Positions 24,194 to 33,534 are shown, counted from the stretch's first letter. The stretch: DNA of 36,171 nucleotides from Bradyrhizobium campsiandrae (GCF_014529705.1 NZ_JAANIH010000082.1:1-36171), one strand, 5' to 3'. The notes: a model not told the origin generated them from the sequence alone. Numbers and translations: made by a program.

Positions 24194-24949
24194 TCACTTG
24201 GCTCGATTGAAGAAGGCATCGACGTAGCGTTTCGCCTCCTCCGTGCGCATGATGTGCTTTGGCTTCTCGATCTCGCGCGCATAGCCATCGACGGCAGGAT
24301 CGAACCAGGCGGCGATGCAATCCTTCGATGCGACGAGCGCGCCGCGTGAAAGGGAGGAAATCCGGTCGGTGATTTCCACGACCTTGTCGTCGAGCGCGGC
24401 GGCATCGCAGGACCACTGTACGACGCCAATTCGCGCAGCTTCCGCGCCATCGACGATCTCCCCGCCAAGGATCAGCCGCGCCGAAATGCCCGGCCCGGCA
24501 AGCCGCGTCAGCCGCTGGGTACCGCCGGCACCGGGAATCATGCCGACGCGCGCTTCCGGCAGACCGATCTTGGCGCGCGACGTGGCGATCCTTAGGTCGC
24601 AGGCCAGCGCGAGCTCGAGGCCGCCGCCAAGAGCGGGCCCGTCGATCGCCGACAGTGTCACGGCTTGTAGGGCCTCGAGCCGATTGAACACCGCATGCAG
24701 CGATTTGACGTAGGCAAGCATGTTGTCGACGCCGTCGGTTGCTGTGAAATAGCGCTGGATCATCGAAAGGTCGGCGCCGGCGCAGAAACACTTCTGGTCG
24801 CTGCGGATCACCACGAGCGTGGGCCTTTCGCTCTCGATCCGGTCGAGCGCCGCGTTGAGCGCAGTGATGAAGGCCGCGTCGATGGCGTTGACGGGCGGAC
24901 CGGAAAGGGTGAGCGTCGTGACAACGCCGTTTCGTGCCTCGCGGATCAT
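24194..24949 (-). CDS. enoyl-CoA hydratase/isomerase family protein (BadK role)
   Basis: 251 aa from ATG 24949, which overlaps the ligase stop (ATGA). Crotonase motifs: CFCAGADLSMIQ (oxyanion CAGAD), AIDGPALGGGLELALACD (second oxyanion Gly), IGLPEARVGMIPGAGGTQRL. Glu132 (LPEA) matches the first catalytic Glu of enoyl-CoA hydratase; the second Glu position appears as Arg158 (GISARLIL), so hydration would have to work with one Glu or the protein may be an isomerase. By position it would hydrate cyclohex-1-ene-1-carboxyl-CoA, the BadK step, but the sequence is less close to BadK than the neighbours are to BadH and BadI, so I give no symbol. Confidence 0.83.
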   Translation of the reverse strand: MIREARNGVVTTLTLSGPPVNAIDAAFITALNAALDRIESERPTLVVIRSDQKCFCAGADLSMIQRYFTATDGVDNMLAYVKSLHAVFNRLEALQAVTLSAIDGPALGGGLELALACDLRIATSRAKIGLPEARVGMIPGAGGTQRLTRLAGPGISARLILGGEIVDGAEAARIGVVQWSCDAAALDDKVVEITDRISSLSRGALVASKDCIAAWFDPAVDGYAREIEKPKHIMRTEEAKRYVDAFFNRAK

Positions 24950-26565
24950 GCTTTGGTGCCGCCTTCGGTTTCGGTCAACTGCTTGCGAAGGACGTACTTC
25001 TGGATCTTGCCGCTTGGGTTCAGGGGCAGGCTGGGCCAGATCTCCAGCCGCTCCGGAAGTTTGAAGCGAGCGACGCCCTTCGCCAGCAGGAATTCGGTCA
25101 CGTCGTGTAGGGTGAGCGAGGCGTTCGGCCGCGGGACGACAACGGCGCAGCTGGTTTCGCCGAGCCGAGGATGCGGCACGCCGACAACGGCGACCGACTG
25201 CACAGAAGGATGGCCGGCGAGATAGTCCTCGACCTCGCGCGCGGAGATGTTCTGGCCGCCGCGCACGATGATGTCCTTCAGACGTCCGACAATGCGCAGC
25301 GAACCGTCGGGAAGCCGGCGGGCCAGGTCGCCCGAGTGATACCAGCCATCGGAATCGAAATCCTTGGCCGTCAGCTCCGGCTCGCCGAGGTAACCGAGAG
25401 CGGTGTTTGGACCGCGAGACCATTCCTCACCGACCTCTCCGACGGGAAGACCGCGGCCTTCGGAAACAATGCGGACCTCGATGCCGGCGAGCGGCCGGCC
25501 GTCAGTCGTCCAGGCGTTCTGGGGCGGGTCCTCCGGGTGGACCACGGTGTGCGGGGGACTCTCGGTCGCCCCATAGATCGACATCACGCGCAGACCGACG
25601 AGGCCGGCGCGACGCACCAGCGCTTCGGGGATCGGCGCGCCGCCGCACATGAAGTAGCGCAGATGCGGCAGTCGCTCGCCGCTTTTCTCCAGAGCATCGG
25701 CAATATCGGCAAGAAACGGAGTCGCACCCATGGTCCAGCTGCAGCGATGCTCGGCGAGTTGTCTCGCCGCTCGCGCCCCCTCGAATATGTCGAGCAGCGA
25801 CAGGGTTCCGCCGAGCGTCAGGGTCATTATGACGCCGTGCATGAAGCCGGTGGTGTGCGAGATCGGCGAGGCCATGAAAGCGATGTCATCGGCGCCGATC
25901 TGCAGCGCTGATGATAGAGCGCGCTCGCCAAACAGGATGGTGTTGTGGGTGTGCACCGCACCTTTCGCGCGCGACTCGGTACCCGAGGTGAAGAGAACGG
26001 CAACCGTGTCGTCGGCCGCGATCGGCGGTTCGGCGCCGAGCGCCGCATGTCCGCGCGCGTCATCCCACGGTGTCCCGATCGTCCTTGCGCCCTCTCCGAT
26101 CCGAACGACCGCGCGGTTTGCAAGCGTGTCGGAACCAAGCTGTTCGAGGACTTCCGTGAAATCGACGCTGCGGAACTTGGCGGCGACGAACAGTGCGCGG
26201 CTGTCGCACTTGCCCAGCACGTAGGCCAGATCGGCGCGGCCATAGGTGACTGGAACAGGATTGACCGCAGCCCCAAGCCGCATTGCCGCGACGAATGCAA
26301 CGACGGTTTGAACCCAATTCGGCAGGCAGACGGTAACGACGTCGCCTTTGCCGACGCCTCGCTCGGCCAGATAGCCGGCGAGCCGGGAGGATTGCTCCAT
26401 CAGCGCGGCATACGACAGGCTTGCGCCGGAGGCATCGCGCACGGCCGTCTTGTCCGGGGTCCGTGCAGCGGAAGCAGCAATCAGCGCAGGGATCGTGGCG
26501 TCGCGCCAGTATCCGACCGCACGATAGCGTGCGGCGCGAACGGGATCCGGAGCAGGAAAGCGCAT
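24946..26565 (-). CDS. aliA: cyclohexanecarboxylate-CoA ligase-like (AliA-like acyl-CoA synthetase)
   Basis: 539 aa from ATG 26565; the ATG shares one base with the upstream stop (TGATG). ANL-family acyl-CoA synthetase with P-loop-like LFTSGTESRAKGAVHTH, the A5 region YGATESPPHTV, A7 WYHSGDLARRLPDG, A8 GRLKDIIVRGGQNISAREVE and the C-terminal catalytic Lys in PLNPSGKIQKYVLRK. The N-terminus (RAARYRAVGYWRDATIPALI) resembles the start of AliA of Rhodopseudomonas palustris, which activates cyclohexanecarboxylate with ATP. Overlaps with both neighbours imply coupled translation. Another alicyclic or aromatic acid as substrate is possible. Confidence 0.85.
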   Translation of the reverse strand: MRFPAPDPVRAARYRAVGYWRDATIPALIAASAARTPDKTAVRDASGASLSYAALMEQSSRLAGYLAERGVGKGDVVTVCLPNWVQTVVAFVAAMRLGAAVNPVPVTYGRADLAYVLGKCDSRALFVAAKFRSVDFTEVLEQLGSDTLANRAVVRIGEGARTIGTPWDDARGHAALGAEPPIAADDTVAVLFTSGTESRAKGAVHTHNTILFGERALSSALQIGADDIAFMASPISHTTGFMHGVIMTLTLGGTLSLLDIFEGARAARQLAEHRCSWTMGATPFLADIADALEKSGERLPHLRYFMCGGAPIPEALVRRAGLVGLRVMSIYGATESPPHTVVHPEDPPQNAWTTDGRPLAGIEVRIVSEGRGLPVGEVGEEWSRGPNTALGYLGEPELTAKDFDSDGWYHSGDLARRLPDGSLRIVGRLKDIIVRGGQNISAREVEDYLAGHPSVQSVAVVGVPHPRLGETSCAVVVPRPNASLTLHDVTEFLLAKGVARFKLPERLEIWPSLPLNPSGKIQKYVLRKQLTETEGGTKA

Positions 26566-27344
26566 CACAGGCTCCCCGATTTGGGACGGCCGGCGATATG
26601 CTTCTGAATGCTGCCGAGAAGCCCGCCGTCGACGAGAATGTTCTGGCCGGTGATGTAGGTCGCGTCGTCGGAGATAAGGAATTCCACGAGTCCGGCGATG
26701 TCGTGCACGGGATCGCCGATGCGATGCATCGGCACCAGGGCTTCGCGCGCCGCTTTCTTTTCGGCGTCGGCATAGATCGGCGCCGTCATGGCGCTGAGAA
26801 AGAGCCCGGGCGAAACGGCATTGACGCGCACGCCGTCCCCGGCCCATTCCAGCGCGAGCTGACGCACGAGCATGATCAGGGCCGCCTTGCTCGGACTATA
26901 GGCGCCGACACCGGCATAGGGTTCGACGCCGGACATCGAAGCGACCGCGATGAAGGCGCCTTTGCTTGCGGTAAGATGCTTATAGGCGGCGCGCGCGAGC
27001 AGCCAGGGCGAGCGTACATTGACTGAGAATATCCGGTTCCAGTCGTCTTCTGCCATTTCGGCCAAAAGGCCCGGTCTGGCTATGCCCGCATTGGAGACAA
27101 CGGCGTCGACACCGCCCAAGGCACAGAATGCCTGTTCGACAAGCGCAGTGGGGCTCGCCGGATCACTCAGATCAGCCGACAGCCCATGCACCTCGGCGCC
27201 GGCTTTGCGGGCGACCGCAACTGTCTCATCGAGTTCCGCAGAGGGCGCGGACGCGCACAGCGCCAAGCGCGCGCCGGGCCTCGCGAGTCGTTCGGCGATG
27301 GCGCGACCTATGCCGCGGCTGGCGCCAGTGAGAAGAATCCGCAT
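26565..27344 (-). CDS. short-chain dehydrogenase/reductase (SDR)
   Basis: 259 aa from ATG 27344, with GAGGAGG 6 nt upstream; the frame beyond it reads through the spacer and is not coding. Gly motif TGASRGIG, VSNAGIARPG (Ser for the usual first Asn), VASMSGVEPYAG, YSPSKAALIM (Tyr-Lys), NAVSPGLFL and YITGQNILVDGG. There is no Asp after the second strand (LALCASAPS), which suggests NADP(H) preference. Second gene of the operon, between AliB-like and AliA-like. Its place before the ligase and the likely NADP use set it apart from the BadH-like enzyme; a role in preparing a hydroxylated or oxo ring acid is a guess. Confidence 0.84.
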   Translation of the reverse strand: MRILLTGASRGIGRAIAERLARPGARLALCASAPSAELDETVAVARKAGAEVHGLSADLSDPASPTALVEQAFCALGGVDAVVSNAGIARPGLLAEMAEDDWNRIFSVNVRSPWLLARAAYKHLTASKGAFIAVASMSGVEPYAGVGAYSPSKAALIMLVRQLALEWAGDGVRVNAVSPGLFLSAMTAPIYADAEKKAAREALVPMHRIGDPVHDIAGLVEFLISDDATYITGQNILVDGGLLGSIQKHIAGRPKSGSL

Positions 27345-27378
27345 AGGTCGCCTCCTCTCCAACAGAGACCCGCGTGGT

Positions 27379-28515
27379 TCACAGTGTGCGCGCGATGATC
27401 TCGCGCATGATCTCGTTGGATCCGCCGTAAATGCGGTGGACGCGAGCATCGGCAAAAGCGCGGGCGATCGGATATTCCCACATGTAGCCGTAGCCGCCGT
27501 GCAGCTGCAGGCAGGTATCGAGCACGCGGCCCATGAGCTCCGTGCACCAGTATTTGGCCATGGCGGCAACCGCCGGATCGAGCTTGTCTTCGTTCACCTC
27601 TTTCAGGCAACGGTCGACGAATGTCTGGGCGATCTCGATCTCGGTCTTCACCTCGGCAAGGCGGAAGCGCGTATTCTGGAATTCCGCGACCGGCGTACCG
27701 AACGCCTTGCGCTCTTTCGTGTAGTTGCGTGTCCATTCGAGCGCGGCGCTGGACGTCGCCACCGCGCCGATTGCGATCTGCAGCCGTTCCCAGGCGAGTT
27801 CCCGGGTCAGCAAGGGAAAACCTTTGCCCTCCTCACCGAGGATGTTCGAAACGGGCAGACGAACGTTATCGAAGAAGAGCTCGCAGGTGTCCTGCGCCTT
27901 CATGCCGATCTTTTCGAAATTCTTGCCGCGGGAAAAACCGGGGCGATCGGCCTCGACCACGAGGAGCGTCAGCTCCTTGGTCCCCGTCACCGCACTCGGT
28001 TTGGCGGCGAGGACGAGAAGATCGGCGCACTGGCCGTTGGTAATAAAAGTCTTCTGGCCATTCAGAACGATCTCGTCGCCCTCGCGGATCGCCGTCGTAC
28101 GGATGGCGCGCAGGTCCGACCCGGCGCTCGGTTCGGTCAGAGCGATCGCGCCGATCAGCTCTCCCCTGGCCATGGGCGGCAGCCATTTCCGTTTCTGATC
28201 CTCGGTCCCGTAGTTCAGGATGTAAGGCGCGACGATGTCGGAATGTGTTGAAAAGCCTGGCCCGGATAGTCCGAGATAGGACTGCTCCTCGATCAGCACG
28301 GCAGAGGCCAGCCGGTCGGCGCCACCTCCGCCGTATTCGGACGCCAGGTTGACGCACAAGAGGCCCGCTTCGCCGGCTTTTTTCCATATCTCGCGCGGCG
28401 CCACGCCGGCCTTCTCCCAAGCGCGGTGGTGAGGCAAAACTTCGCGCTCGAAGAATTTTCGTGCCGTTTCGCGGAGCATGTCGTGCTCCGCCGAAAAGAT
28501 CTCTCGCGGCAGCAT
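27379..28515 (-). CDS. aliB: acyl-CoA dehydrogenase, cyclohexanecarboxyl-CoA dehydrogenase role (AliB-like)
   Basis: 378 aa from ATG 28515; a GTG at 28521, 4 nt after GGGAG, is an equally possible start and would add two residues. Seen: ASEYGGGGADR, ALTEPSAGSDLRAIRT, NGQKTFITNGQCADLL, ERKAFGTPVAEFQNTRF, LHGGYGYMWEYPIARAFAD and IYGGSNEIMREIIART. Gly occupies the usual Glu position, while Glu243 in ELAWERLQIAIG matches the helix-G base of long-chain and isovaleryl enzymes. First gene of the module 3 operon, directly behind the twin repeats. In the cyclohexanecarboxylate route this enzyme makes cyclohex-1-ene-1-carboxyl-CoA; the role is assigned by context. Confidence 0.8.
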   Translation of the reverse strand: MLPREIFSAEHDMLRETARKFFEREVLPHHRAWEKAGVAPREIWKKAGEAGLLCVNLASEYGGGGADRLASAVLIEEQSYLGLSGPGFSTHSDIVAPYILNYGTEDQKRKWLPPMARGELIGAIALTEPSAGSDLRAIRTTAIREGDEIVLNGQKTFITNGQCADLLVLAAKPSAVTGTKELTLLVVEADRPGFSRGKNFEKIGMKAQDTCELFFDNVRLPVSNILGEEGKGFPLLTRELAWERLQIAIGAVATSSAALEWTRNYTKERKAFGTPVAEFQNTRFRLAEVKTEIEIAQTFVDRCLKEVNEDKLDPAVAAMAKYWCTELMGRVLDTCLQLHGGYGYMWEYPIARAFADARVHRIYGGSNEIMREIIARTL

Positions 28516-28534
28516 AGTCACGGAGCTCCCTCAT

Positions 28535-28572
28535 GACTGACTGATCAATCAGATTGACTGACTGATCAATCA
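28535..28572. promoter_or_regulatory. twin 17-bp direct repeat, candidate TetR operator
   Basis: gactgactgatcaatca at 28535-28551 and again, identical, at 28556-28572, 21 bp apart (two helical turns). Each contains TGACTGATCAATCA, symmetric at 12 of 14 positions. It lies between the divergent aliB-like and binding-protein genes, and a consensus -35 TTGACA for the minus strand is at 28590-28585, so bound protein would cover that promoter. Confidence 0.75.
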
Positions 28573-28668
28573 TCTGATAGGAAATGTCAAGCTCGACCGA
28601 GGCCGCAGCAAAGAAAAACGTCGAGCGCTCGGGAACCAAACGCTGGTAGCGTACACGGAGGGTTGGAA

Positions 28669-29904
28669 ATGAAGATCGATCGTCGGATGTTCATCGGTGC
28701 CGGCTTGGCAACCGGCGCCAGTTGGGCTCTTGGAAACGCGCGCGCGCAGGGTTCGCAAACTATCCGTATCGGCCACATCACGGACATGTCGGGGGTCTAC
28801 CGCGACGTCGAGGGCCCGACGAGCGTGGCCTGCCTGAGACAGGCCGTCGAGGAATTCGTGGCGCAGAATCCGGACATCAAGGTCGAAATTCTCGTCGCGG
28901 ATCACCAGAACAAGGCCGACGTGGGCCTTGGGATCATTCGTCGCTGGTTCGACGAGTCGGATGTCGACGTCATCACCAATGTCGGCAATTCATCAGTTGC
29001 CCTAGGGGCCAAGACACTGATCGAGAGCAAAAACAAAGTCGCGCTGATCTCGTCGGCGGGTAGTTCCGACCTGACTGGCAAGAGTTGCAGCCGCAACAGC
29101 ATTCATTGGGCCTGGGATTCCTGGTGCCTCGCCCATTCGACCGCGACCTCACTCGTTAAGTCCGGCGGCGACAAGTGGTTCTTCGTCACGGCGGACTACG
29201 CCTTCGGCCACGCCGCCCAGGCCGATGCGGCAAAGTTCGCTGAGCTCGCAGGTGGCAGGGTACTGGGTTCGGTCAAATATCCTTATGGGTCAACGGGCGA
29301 CTTCTCGTCATTCCTGCTGCAGGCTCAGAGCAGCGGAGCCAACGTGATTGCATTCGCTAATTCCGGCGCAGACCTGATTAATTGCTTAAAGCAGGCGCAG
29401 GAGTTCGGCCTGACCGCCAAGGCACGGCTCGCCGCCATGGTCGGTTACATCACGGACGTCCTGGCAATGGGTCTGCCCGTCGCCAAGGGGCTGACGCTGA
29501 CGGAGACCTTCTACTGGGATTTGAACGACCGCACGCGCGCCTTCCAGAAGCGGATTGCGCCCAAGCTCGAAGTTGGCGTTTTCCCGAACATGAGCCAGGC
29601 CGGCGATTATTCCTCCGTTGTCCATTACCTGAAGGCTGTCAAAGAGCTCGGCGTGAGCCGCGCGAAGTCCTCGGGGCTGGAAGTCGTCGAAATGATGAAA
29701 AAGATGCCGACGGACGATGATTGCTTCGGCAAAGGTTCGATCCGGGCTGACGGTCGCAAGATTCACCCGGCCTATCTGTTCGAGGTCAAGAAGCCGGAAG
29801 AGAGCAGCTCCCGCGGCGACATCTATCGGCTTATCGCGACGCTTCCAGCAGAGGAAGCATTCCGTCCGATCAATAGTGGCGATTGCGCTCTGATCAAGAA
29901 CTAG
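28669..29904 (+). CDS. LivK-like ABC transporter substrate-binding protein, Tat-type signal
   Basis: 411 aa from ATG 28669, with GGAGG 6 nt upstream; a TTG at 28663 is less likely. The N-terminus KIDRRMFIGAGLATGASWAL ends in NARAQG: twin Arg, hydrophobic stretch and an A-x-A cleavage site, so Tat export of a folded protein is likely. The type I binding fold is seen in IRIGHITDMSGVY, VADHQNKADVG, VGNSSVALGAKTL, TADYAFGHAAQA, TGDFSSFLLQAQSSGAN and FYWDLNDRTRAF. It is divergent from module 3 and precedes the livGFHM genes by 208 bp. Probably binds the alicyclic or aromatic acid that module 3 degrades; related to the orphan binding protein at 12899-14092. Confidence 0.88.
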   Translation: MKIDRRMFIGAGLATGASWALGNARAQGSQTIRIGHITDMSGVYRDVEGPTSVACLRQAVEEFVAQNPDIKVEILVADHQNKADVGLGIIRRWFDESDVDVITNVGNSSVALGAKTLIESKNKVALISSAGSSDLTGKSCSRNSIHWAWDSWCLAHSTATSLVKSGGDKWFFVTADYAFGHAAQADAAKFAELAGGRVLGSVKYPYGSTGDFSSFLLQAQSSGANVIAFANSGADLINCLKQAQEFGLTAKARLAAMVGYITDVLAMGLPVAKGLTLTETFYWDLNDRTRAFQKRIAPKLEVGVFPNMSQAGDYSSVVHYLKAVKELGVSRAKSSGLEVVEMMKKMPTDDDCFGKGSIRADGRKIHPAYLFEVKKPEESSSRGDIYRLIATLPAEEAFRPINSGDCALIKN

Positions 29905-30112
29905 CCTCCAGCTAAACTAGTGTCACTCCCATGGTCGAGTCCATTGGGCACATGTCACCAACAGCAGACAACAAGATTGCCCAGCTTCACGACAAGCCAC
30001 TCTCGTCACGCATGCGAGCGTAGGAGCCGCGGCAGCCATGCGACTGGCGCCACCCAAGCGGGGAGTTTGCTGCAAACATGAGGATGTTGCGTGTTGTGGA
30101 AGTTATGAGCCA
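29905..30112. other. non-coding spacer before livG
   Basis: About 210 bp without a gene, strong promoter match or clear terminator. It probably holds a leader between the highly expressed binding-protein gene and the transporter genes. Confidence 0.5.
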
Positions 30113-30872
30113 ATGACCATACGCAAGGACGAAGGGTTCATTCTTGAAACTCGGAACCTGACCAAGGAGTTCGCGGGGTTCTTCGCCGTCCGCGATGTCT
30201 CGCTCAAGGTCCGCCGGGGCAGTATCCACGCGTTGATCGGCCCGAACGGGGCCGGCAAGACGACCTGCTTTAACCTGCTGACCAAGTTCCACAAGCCGTC
30301 CGCGGGCCAGATCCTGTACAAGGGGCAGGACATCACGGCGCTGGCGCCGGCCGACGTGGCGCGGCTCGGGCTGGTCCGCTCGTTCCAGATTTCGGCGGTA
30401 TTCCCGCACTTGACCGCGCTCGAGAACGTGCGGGTCGCGCTGCAGCGCCAGCACGGCCATTCCTTCGATTTCTGGCGCTCCAAATCGGTGCTCAACCGCT
30501 TCAACCCCCGCGCGCTCGAGCTCCTGCACGACGTCGGCCTGAGCGAGTTTGCCAACACGCCGGCGGTGGAAATGCCTTACGGCCGCAAGCGCGCGCTGGA
30601 AATCGCCACCACGCTCGCGCTCGATCCGGAGATGATGCTCCTGGACGAGCCGATGGCCGGCATGGGGCACGAGGACATCGATAAGATCGCCGCGCTGATC
30701 AAGCGCATCTCCGCGAAATACACGATCCTGATGGTCGAGCATAATCTGAGCGTGGTCGCCAACCTCTCCGACGTCATCACCGTGCTGACCCGCGGCCAGG
30801 TGCTCGCGGAAGGCAATTATGCTGACCTTTCGAAGGACGAGCGCGTCAAGGAAGCCTATCTGGGAGCCGGTC

Positions 30873-30880
<8 letters not shown>
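30113..30880 (+). CDS. livG: branched-chain-type ABC transporter ATPase LivG
   Basis: 255 aa from ATG 30113; the earlier Met at 30038 has no ribosome site. Walker A GPNGAGKTT (43-51), Q-loop VRSFQIS, a LivG-type signature MPYGRKRALEIATTLA, Walker B MMLLDEPMAGM and the switch His in MVEHNLSVV. In LivG proteins the canonical LSGGQ is usually LPYGxQR; here the Gln is Lys. Its stop lies 8 bp inside livF. ATPase subunit of the HAAT family importer at the inner membrane. Confidence 0.9.
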
Positions 30881-31625
<745 letters not shown>

Positions 31626-31700
31626 GGCGACGTCCAGGAAATTTCACATCGATGCGCATGAAGACCGGGTGGGTCGGACGGGACGCGAAAGAGTAAATCC

Positions 31701-32564
31701 ATGCAGGCTCTCTATGCACAGCTTCTGGTAGGACTGATCAACGGCTCGTTCTACGCGCTGCTCAGCCTCGGGCTTGCCGTGATCTTCGGCATGCTGAACA
31801 TCGTCAATTTCGCCCACGGCGCGCTCTACATGATGGGCGCGTTCTGCGCCTATTTCCTCCTGAACATTGCCGGCATCGGCTATTGGCCCGCCCTGGTCAT
31901 CGCGCCCATCGCGGTTGGCATTTTCGGCATGCTCCTCGAGCGGACCCTGCTGAAATGGCTGGCCGGTCTCGATCACCTCTATGGCATGCTCCTGACCTTC
32001 GGCATTGCGCTGATCGTGCAGGGCGTTTTCCAGAACTATTTCGGCTCCTCGGGGCTGCCTTACGCCATCCCCGACGAACTGAAGGGCGGCATGAATCTCG
32101 GCTTCATGTTCTTACCCGTCTATCGCGGCTGGGTCGTCGTGTTCTCGCTGGTCGTCTGTCTCGCGACCTGGTTCTTGATCGAGCGGACGCGATTGGGCGC
32201 CTACCTGCGCGCGGCCACCGAAAATCCGACGCTCGTTCGCGCCTTCGGCATCAACGTTCCCCGCATGATCACGCTGACTTACGGGCTTGGCGTTGGACTT
32301 GCGGCTCTCGCCGGAGTGCTGTCGGCGCCGATCAACCAGGTGCGGCCGCTGATGGGTGCGGACCTCATCATCGTGGTGTTCGCGGTGGTGGTGATCGGCG
32401 GCATGGGTTCCATCATGGGCTCCATCATCACCGGCTTTGCGCTGGGGGTGATCGAGGGGCTAACCAAATATTTCTATCCCGAGGCCTCCAACACCGTTGT
32501 CTTCGTGCTGATGGTGCTGGTGCTGCTGGTAAAGCCGACGGGACTGACGGGGCGGGCGGCCTGA
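31701..32564 (+). CDS. livH: branched-chain-type ABC transporter permease LivH
   Basis: 287 aa, hydrophobic with about eight membrane segments. The N-terminus LLVGLINGSFYALLSLGLAV and GMLNIVNFAHGALYMMGAF are the LivH hallmarks; ALGINVPRM-like ENPTLVRAFGINVPRMITLT is the ATPase-contact loop (EAA-like), followed by VVVIGGMGSIMGSIITGF. 75 bp after livF and one base before livM. Forms the inner-membrane channel with LivM. Confidence 0.92.
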   Translation: MQALYAQLLVGLINGSFYALLSLGLAVIFGMLNIVNFAHGALYMMGAFCAYFLLNIAGIGYWPALVIAPIAVGIFGMLLERTLLKWLAGLDHLYGMLLTFGIALIVQGVFQNYFGSSGLPYAIPDELKGGMNLGFMFLPVYRGWVVVFSLVVCLATWFLIERTRLGAYLRAATENPTLVRAFGINVPRMITLTYGLGVGLAALAGVLSAPINQVRPLMGADLIIVVFAVVVIGGMGSIMGSIITGFALGVIEGLTKYFYPEASNTVVFVLMVLVLLVKPTGLTGRAA

Positions 32565-32565
32565 T

Positions 32566-33534
32566 ATGACAGTCATGACCGATTATATATTGCCGGTGAA
32601 ATCGCGCGGGCTGCACGACGAGATGATAGCGTTCGGCATTATGACGGCGCTGCTGCTGATCGTGCCCCTGACGGGCGTGTATCCATACTTTGTGATGCAG
32701 GCGCTATGCTTCGCGCTGCTCGCCTGCGCGTTCAACTTGCTGATCGGCTATGGCGGACTGCTATCGTTCGGTCACGCGATGTTTCTGGGCACGGCGGGTT
32801 ACGTTTCCGGACATGCGCTGAAGGTCTGGGGATTCTCACCTGAGCTTGGAATTGTTGCAGGAACGGCGGCGGCCGGCGCGCTCGCCGTCGTCACCGGCAG
32901 CGTCGCCATTCGCCGGCAGGGTATCTATTTCGCGATGATTACGCTGGCGCTCTCGCAACTCTTGTATTTCATCTATCTGCAAGCGACCTTCACCCACGGC
33001 GAGGACGGCATCCAGGGCATTCCGCAAGGCTACATGTTCGGCTTGCTTAACCTCGCCAATCCGACCATCCTCTACTACATTGTGCTTGCCTGCTTCCTGT
33101 TCGGATTCCTGGTGATCTTCCGCGCCATCAACTCGCCATTCGGCGAGGTACTAAAATCGACCCGGGAAAATGAGCAGCGGGCGATTTCTCTCGGCTACAA
33201 GACCGATCAGTACAAGTTGCTCGCCTTCATCCTGTCCGGGACGCTGGCGGGATTCGCCGGCTCCTTGAAAGTCTTTGTCGCGCAGAATGCTTCGCTCACC
33301 GACGTGCACTGGTCGATGTCAGGCGAGATCGTGCTGATGACGCTGGTGGGCGGCCTCGGCACCGTGTTTGGCCCGGTGATCGGCGCTTTCGTTATCATCG
33401 CCATGCAGCAATACCTGGCGGGTTTCGGGCAGTGGGTGACGGTGATCCAAGGCGTGATCTTCGCCTCTTGCGTGCTGACTTTCCGCCGGGGTATCGCTGG
33501 CGAAATTTCACATCGTTTCGGCATATCCTTGTGA
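32566..33534 (+). CDS. livM: branched-chain-type ABC transporter permease LivM
   Basis: 322 aa, about nine to ten membrane segments. Hallmarks: ALCFALLACAFNLLIGYGGL, LSFGHAMFLGTAGYVSGHAL, FAMITLALSQLLYF, the cytoplasmic loop STRENEQRAISLGYKTDQYK and LVGGLGTVFGPVIGAFVI. ATG 32566 follows the livH stop by one base. Last gene of the transporter unit; the terminator is not obvious, although an imperfect spacer of about 320 bp follows. Confidence 0.92.
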   Translation: MTVMTDYILPVKSRGLHDEMIAFGIMTALLLIVPLTGVYPYFVMQALCFALLACAFNLLIGYGGLLSFGHAMFLGTAGYVSGHALKVWGFSPELGIVAGTAAAGALAVVTGSVAIRRQGIYFAMITLALSQLLYFIYLQATFTHGEDGIQGIPQGYMFGLLNLANPTILYYIVLACFLFGFLVIFRAINSPFGEVLKSTRENEQRAISLGYKTDQYKLLAFILSGTLAGFAGSLKVFVAQNASLTDVHWSMSGEIVLMTLVGGLGTVFGPVIGAFVIIAMQQYLAGFGQWVTVIQGVIFASCVLTFRRGIAGEISHRFGISL

